Source of the DNA: Eriocheir sinensis
Lineage: Eukaryota > Arthropoda > Malacostraca > Decapoda > Varunidae
Assembly (NCBI RefSeq): GCF_024679095.1
Contig: NW_026111250.1
Location: 62,001-126,000, forward strand
Length of the DNA: 64,000 nucleotides
Direction: 5' to 3'
A model generated the notes under the pieces. It did not search any database, was not told the origin of the DNA, and saw nothing but the letters and a program-made list of their open reading frames with translations. Made by a program: the position numbers and the translations under genes. Of the stretch, positions 62,035 through 64,000 are shown piece by piece. Within the stretch, counting starts at the first letter, position 1; every line of letters begins with the position of its first letter.

Positions 62035-64000
62035 GTATCAAAATAAATAAACAAAATAGCAATAAAATAATGTAAATTTGTATGAGAAAACATATACAAA
62101 TACACATAAAATAACGCAAATTTCTAAAAAAATATATGTACAAAAATGCACATAAAATAAAGTAAATTTGCAAATTTGTATTGAAATAGATATGCAAAAT
62201 ACATATAAAACAAAGTAAATTTGTTTCAAAATATATATACGAATACACATAAAATAACGTAGATTTCTATAAAAATATATACAAAATACACATAAAATGA
62301 AGTAAATACGTATAAAAAAATGAATACAAAAAAAACCTAAAAATCGTATCAAAATAAATAAACAAAATACCAGTAAAAGAATGTGTATTTGTAAAAATAT
62401 AAATATACAAAATACACATAAAATATCGTAAATTTGTATAAAACTATATACAAAAATACACGGAAGTAATTAAATTTGTATGAAAATATATATACAAAAT
62501 ACAGCTAAAATAAGCTAAATTTGAATTGAAATGTACATACAAAATACATAAAATAATGTAAATCTGTATCAAAATATTTATACAAATCCATATAATAACG
62601 CAGATTTGTTTAAAAATATATAAACAAAATACACATTAAGTAATGTAAATACGTATAAAAAGTATGTACAAAATACACATATAATCATGTAATTCGTATC
62701 AAAATAAATAAACAAAATAGCAATAAAATAATGTAAATTTGTATGAGAAAACACATACAAATAACGCAAATTTCTATAAAAATATATGTACAAAAATGCA
62801 CATAAAATAAAGTAAATTTGCAAAAAAATATATATATACAAAACATACACTAAATAATGTAAATGCGTACATAAAATAACCTAAATTTGTATAAAACTAT
62901 ATACAAAAATACACAAAAATAATTTAAATTTGTTTGAAAAGAAATATACAAAATACACATAAAATTAGGTAAATTTGTATTGAAATACATATACAAAATA
63001 CACATCAAATAATGTAAATTTGAATGAAAATATATAAAAAAATACACTTAAAATAACGTAAATTTGTATAAAATATATATGCAAGATACACATTAAATAA
63101 TGTAAATGTGTATAAAAAATATATATACAAAAAACAAATAGAATAATGTAAAATCGTATCAAAATAAATACACAGAATATCAATAAAATAATGTAAATTT
63201 GTATGAAAATAAAGATACAAAATTCCCAAAAATTATCGCATTTTTTATAAAAATATATTTACCAAAATACACATAAAATATTTAAATTTGTATTGAAATA
63301 AATATACAAAATGCATATACAGTAAGGTAAATTTGTATTGAAAGAGATATTCCAAAATACATATAAAACAATGTAAATTTGTTTCAAAATATATATACGA
63401 ATACACATAAAATAAAATTGATTTCTATAGAAATATATATTCAAAATACATATTAAATTATGTAAATACGTGTAAAAATATATATACAAAAAAAATATCA
63501 AATAATGTAAATTCGTGTCAAAATAAATAAACAAAATATCATGAAAAGAATGTGTATTTGTATGAAAATAGATAATAGATAATAAATTTGTATAAAATAT
63601 ATATGCAAGACACACATTAAATAATGTAAATATGTATAAAAAAGTATATACAAAAAACAAATAGAATAATGTAACATCGTAACAAAATAAATACACCGAA
63701 TATTAATAAAATAATGTAAATTTGTATGAAAATAAAGATGCAAAATTCCCATAAAATAGCGCATTTCTTATAAAAATATATATACCAAAATACACATAAA
63801 ATATTTAAATTTGCATTGAAATAAATATACAAAATGCACATACAATAAGGTAAGTTTGTATTGAAAGAGATATGCAAAAATACATATAAAACAATGTAAA
63901 TTTGTTTCAAAATATATACGAATACAAATAAAAAAACGTAGATTTCTATAAAAATATATATACAAAATACACATAAAATAATGTAAACTCGAATTAAAAT
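62031..64000 (-). repeat. 45-bp satellite, block 26 (reverse orientation), runs off the window
   Basis: From about 62.2 kb it pairs inverted with about 9.24-10.9 kb (coordinate sum about 73236), including the fused marker read here as AATAGATAATAGATAATAAA at about 63570-63588. The array is unbroken at the window edge, so it extends further. Confidence 0.87.

Overview
The window is eukaryotic, extremely AT-rich tandem-repeat (satellite) DNA broken by one DNA transposon insertion. I found no host gene, tRNA, rRNA, CRISPR array or bacterial-type operon. Apart from 54256-56179, essentially every base belongs to an imperfect repeat of about 45 bp. In its T-rich orientation the monomer carries words such as ATGTGTATTTTGTATATA, then TACAAATTTACATTATTTT. 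A consensus written out by eye has 25 T, 14 A, 3 G and 3 C. Forty-five bases are exactly 15 codons and most variants lack stops in several frames. This produces long but meaningless open frames that repeat a 15-residue aromatic pattern ([19 protein letters not shown]), on whichever strand is T-rich. An animal host is a reasonable inference, because the inserted element looks P-superfamily-like; the species cannot be told from this sequence.

Layout: the array changes orientation 25 times, giving 26 blocks from about 95 bp to about 8.7 kb. T-rich (+) blocks are about 2.77-6.23, 7.36-15.12, 19.0-20.79, 22.69-25.83, 26.49-35.24, 36.20-37.15, 38.60-39.67, 40.93-42.73, 44.79-45.87, 46.0-48.01, 48.11-52.94 and 61.24-62.03 kb. 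The rest is in reverse orientation. Several orientation junctions are present in two to four nearly identical copies, so inversions were later multiplied by multi-kilobase duplication. Clear long-range copies include 17.9-22.7 vs 39.8-44.8 kb (direct), 28.4-31.0 vs 49.7-52.3 kb (direct), 4.9-6.2 vs 31.0-32.3 kb (direct), 6.2-8.3 vs 37.5-39.7 kb (direct), 8.2-15.1 vs 52.9-60.2 kb (inverted) and 15.1-17.8 vs 49.9-52.7 kb (inverted). Monomer variants are ordered into higher-order repeats of about 0.52/1.04 kb (8.4-10.5 kb) and about 0.65-0.71 kb (10.7-15.1 kb). Five pure or nearly pure (TA)n tracts of about 110-265 bp lie at 6.77, 43.26, 48.25, 57.66 and 60.55 kb, each grown from the monomer's own TATATATA core.

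The one non-satellite segment, 54256-56179 (1924 bp), is a non-autonomous DNA transposon. It has 29-bp terminal inverted repeats (25/29 identical) starting CATAGACTTCACAA, and a perfect 7-bp target-site duplication GAAATAG. Removing it and one duplication copy restores an intact satellite monomer. Its GC-rich interior carries, on the minus strand, what looks like the C-terminal part of a P-element/THAP9-like transposase (stop at 54880, open back to 55551). The DNA-binding and catalytic parts are missing. The inverted paralogue at about 13.89 kb is the matching empty site.
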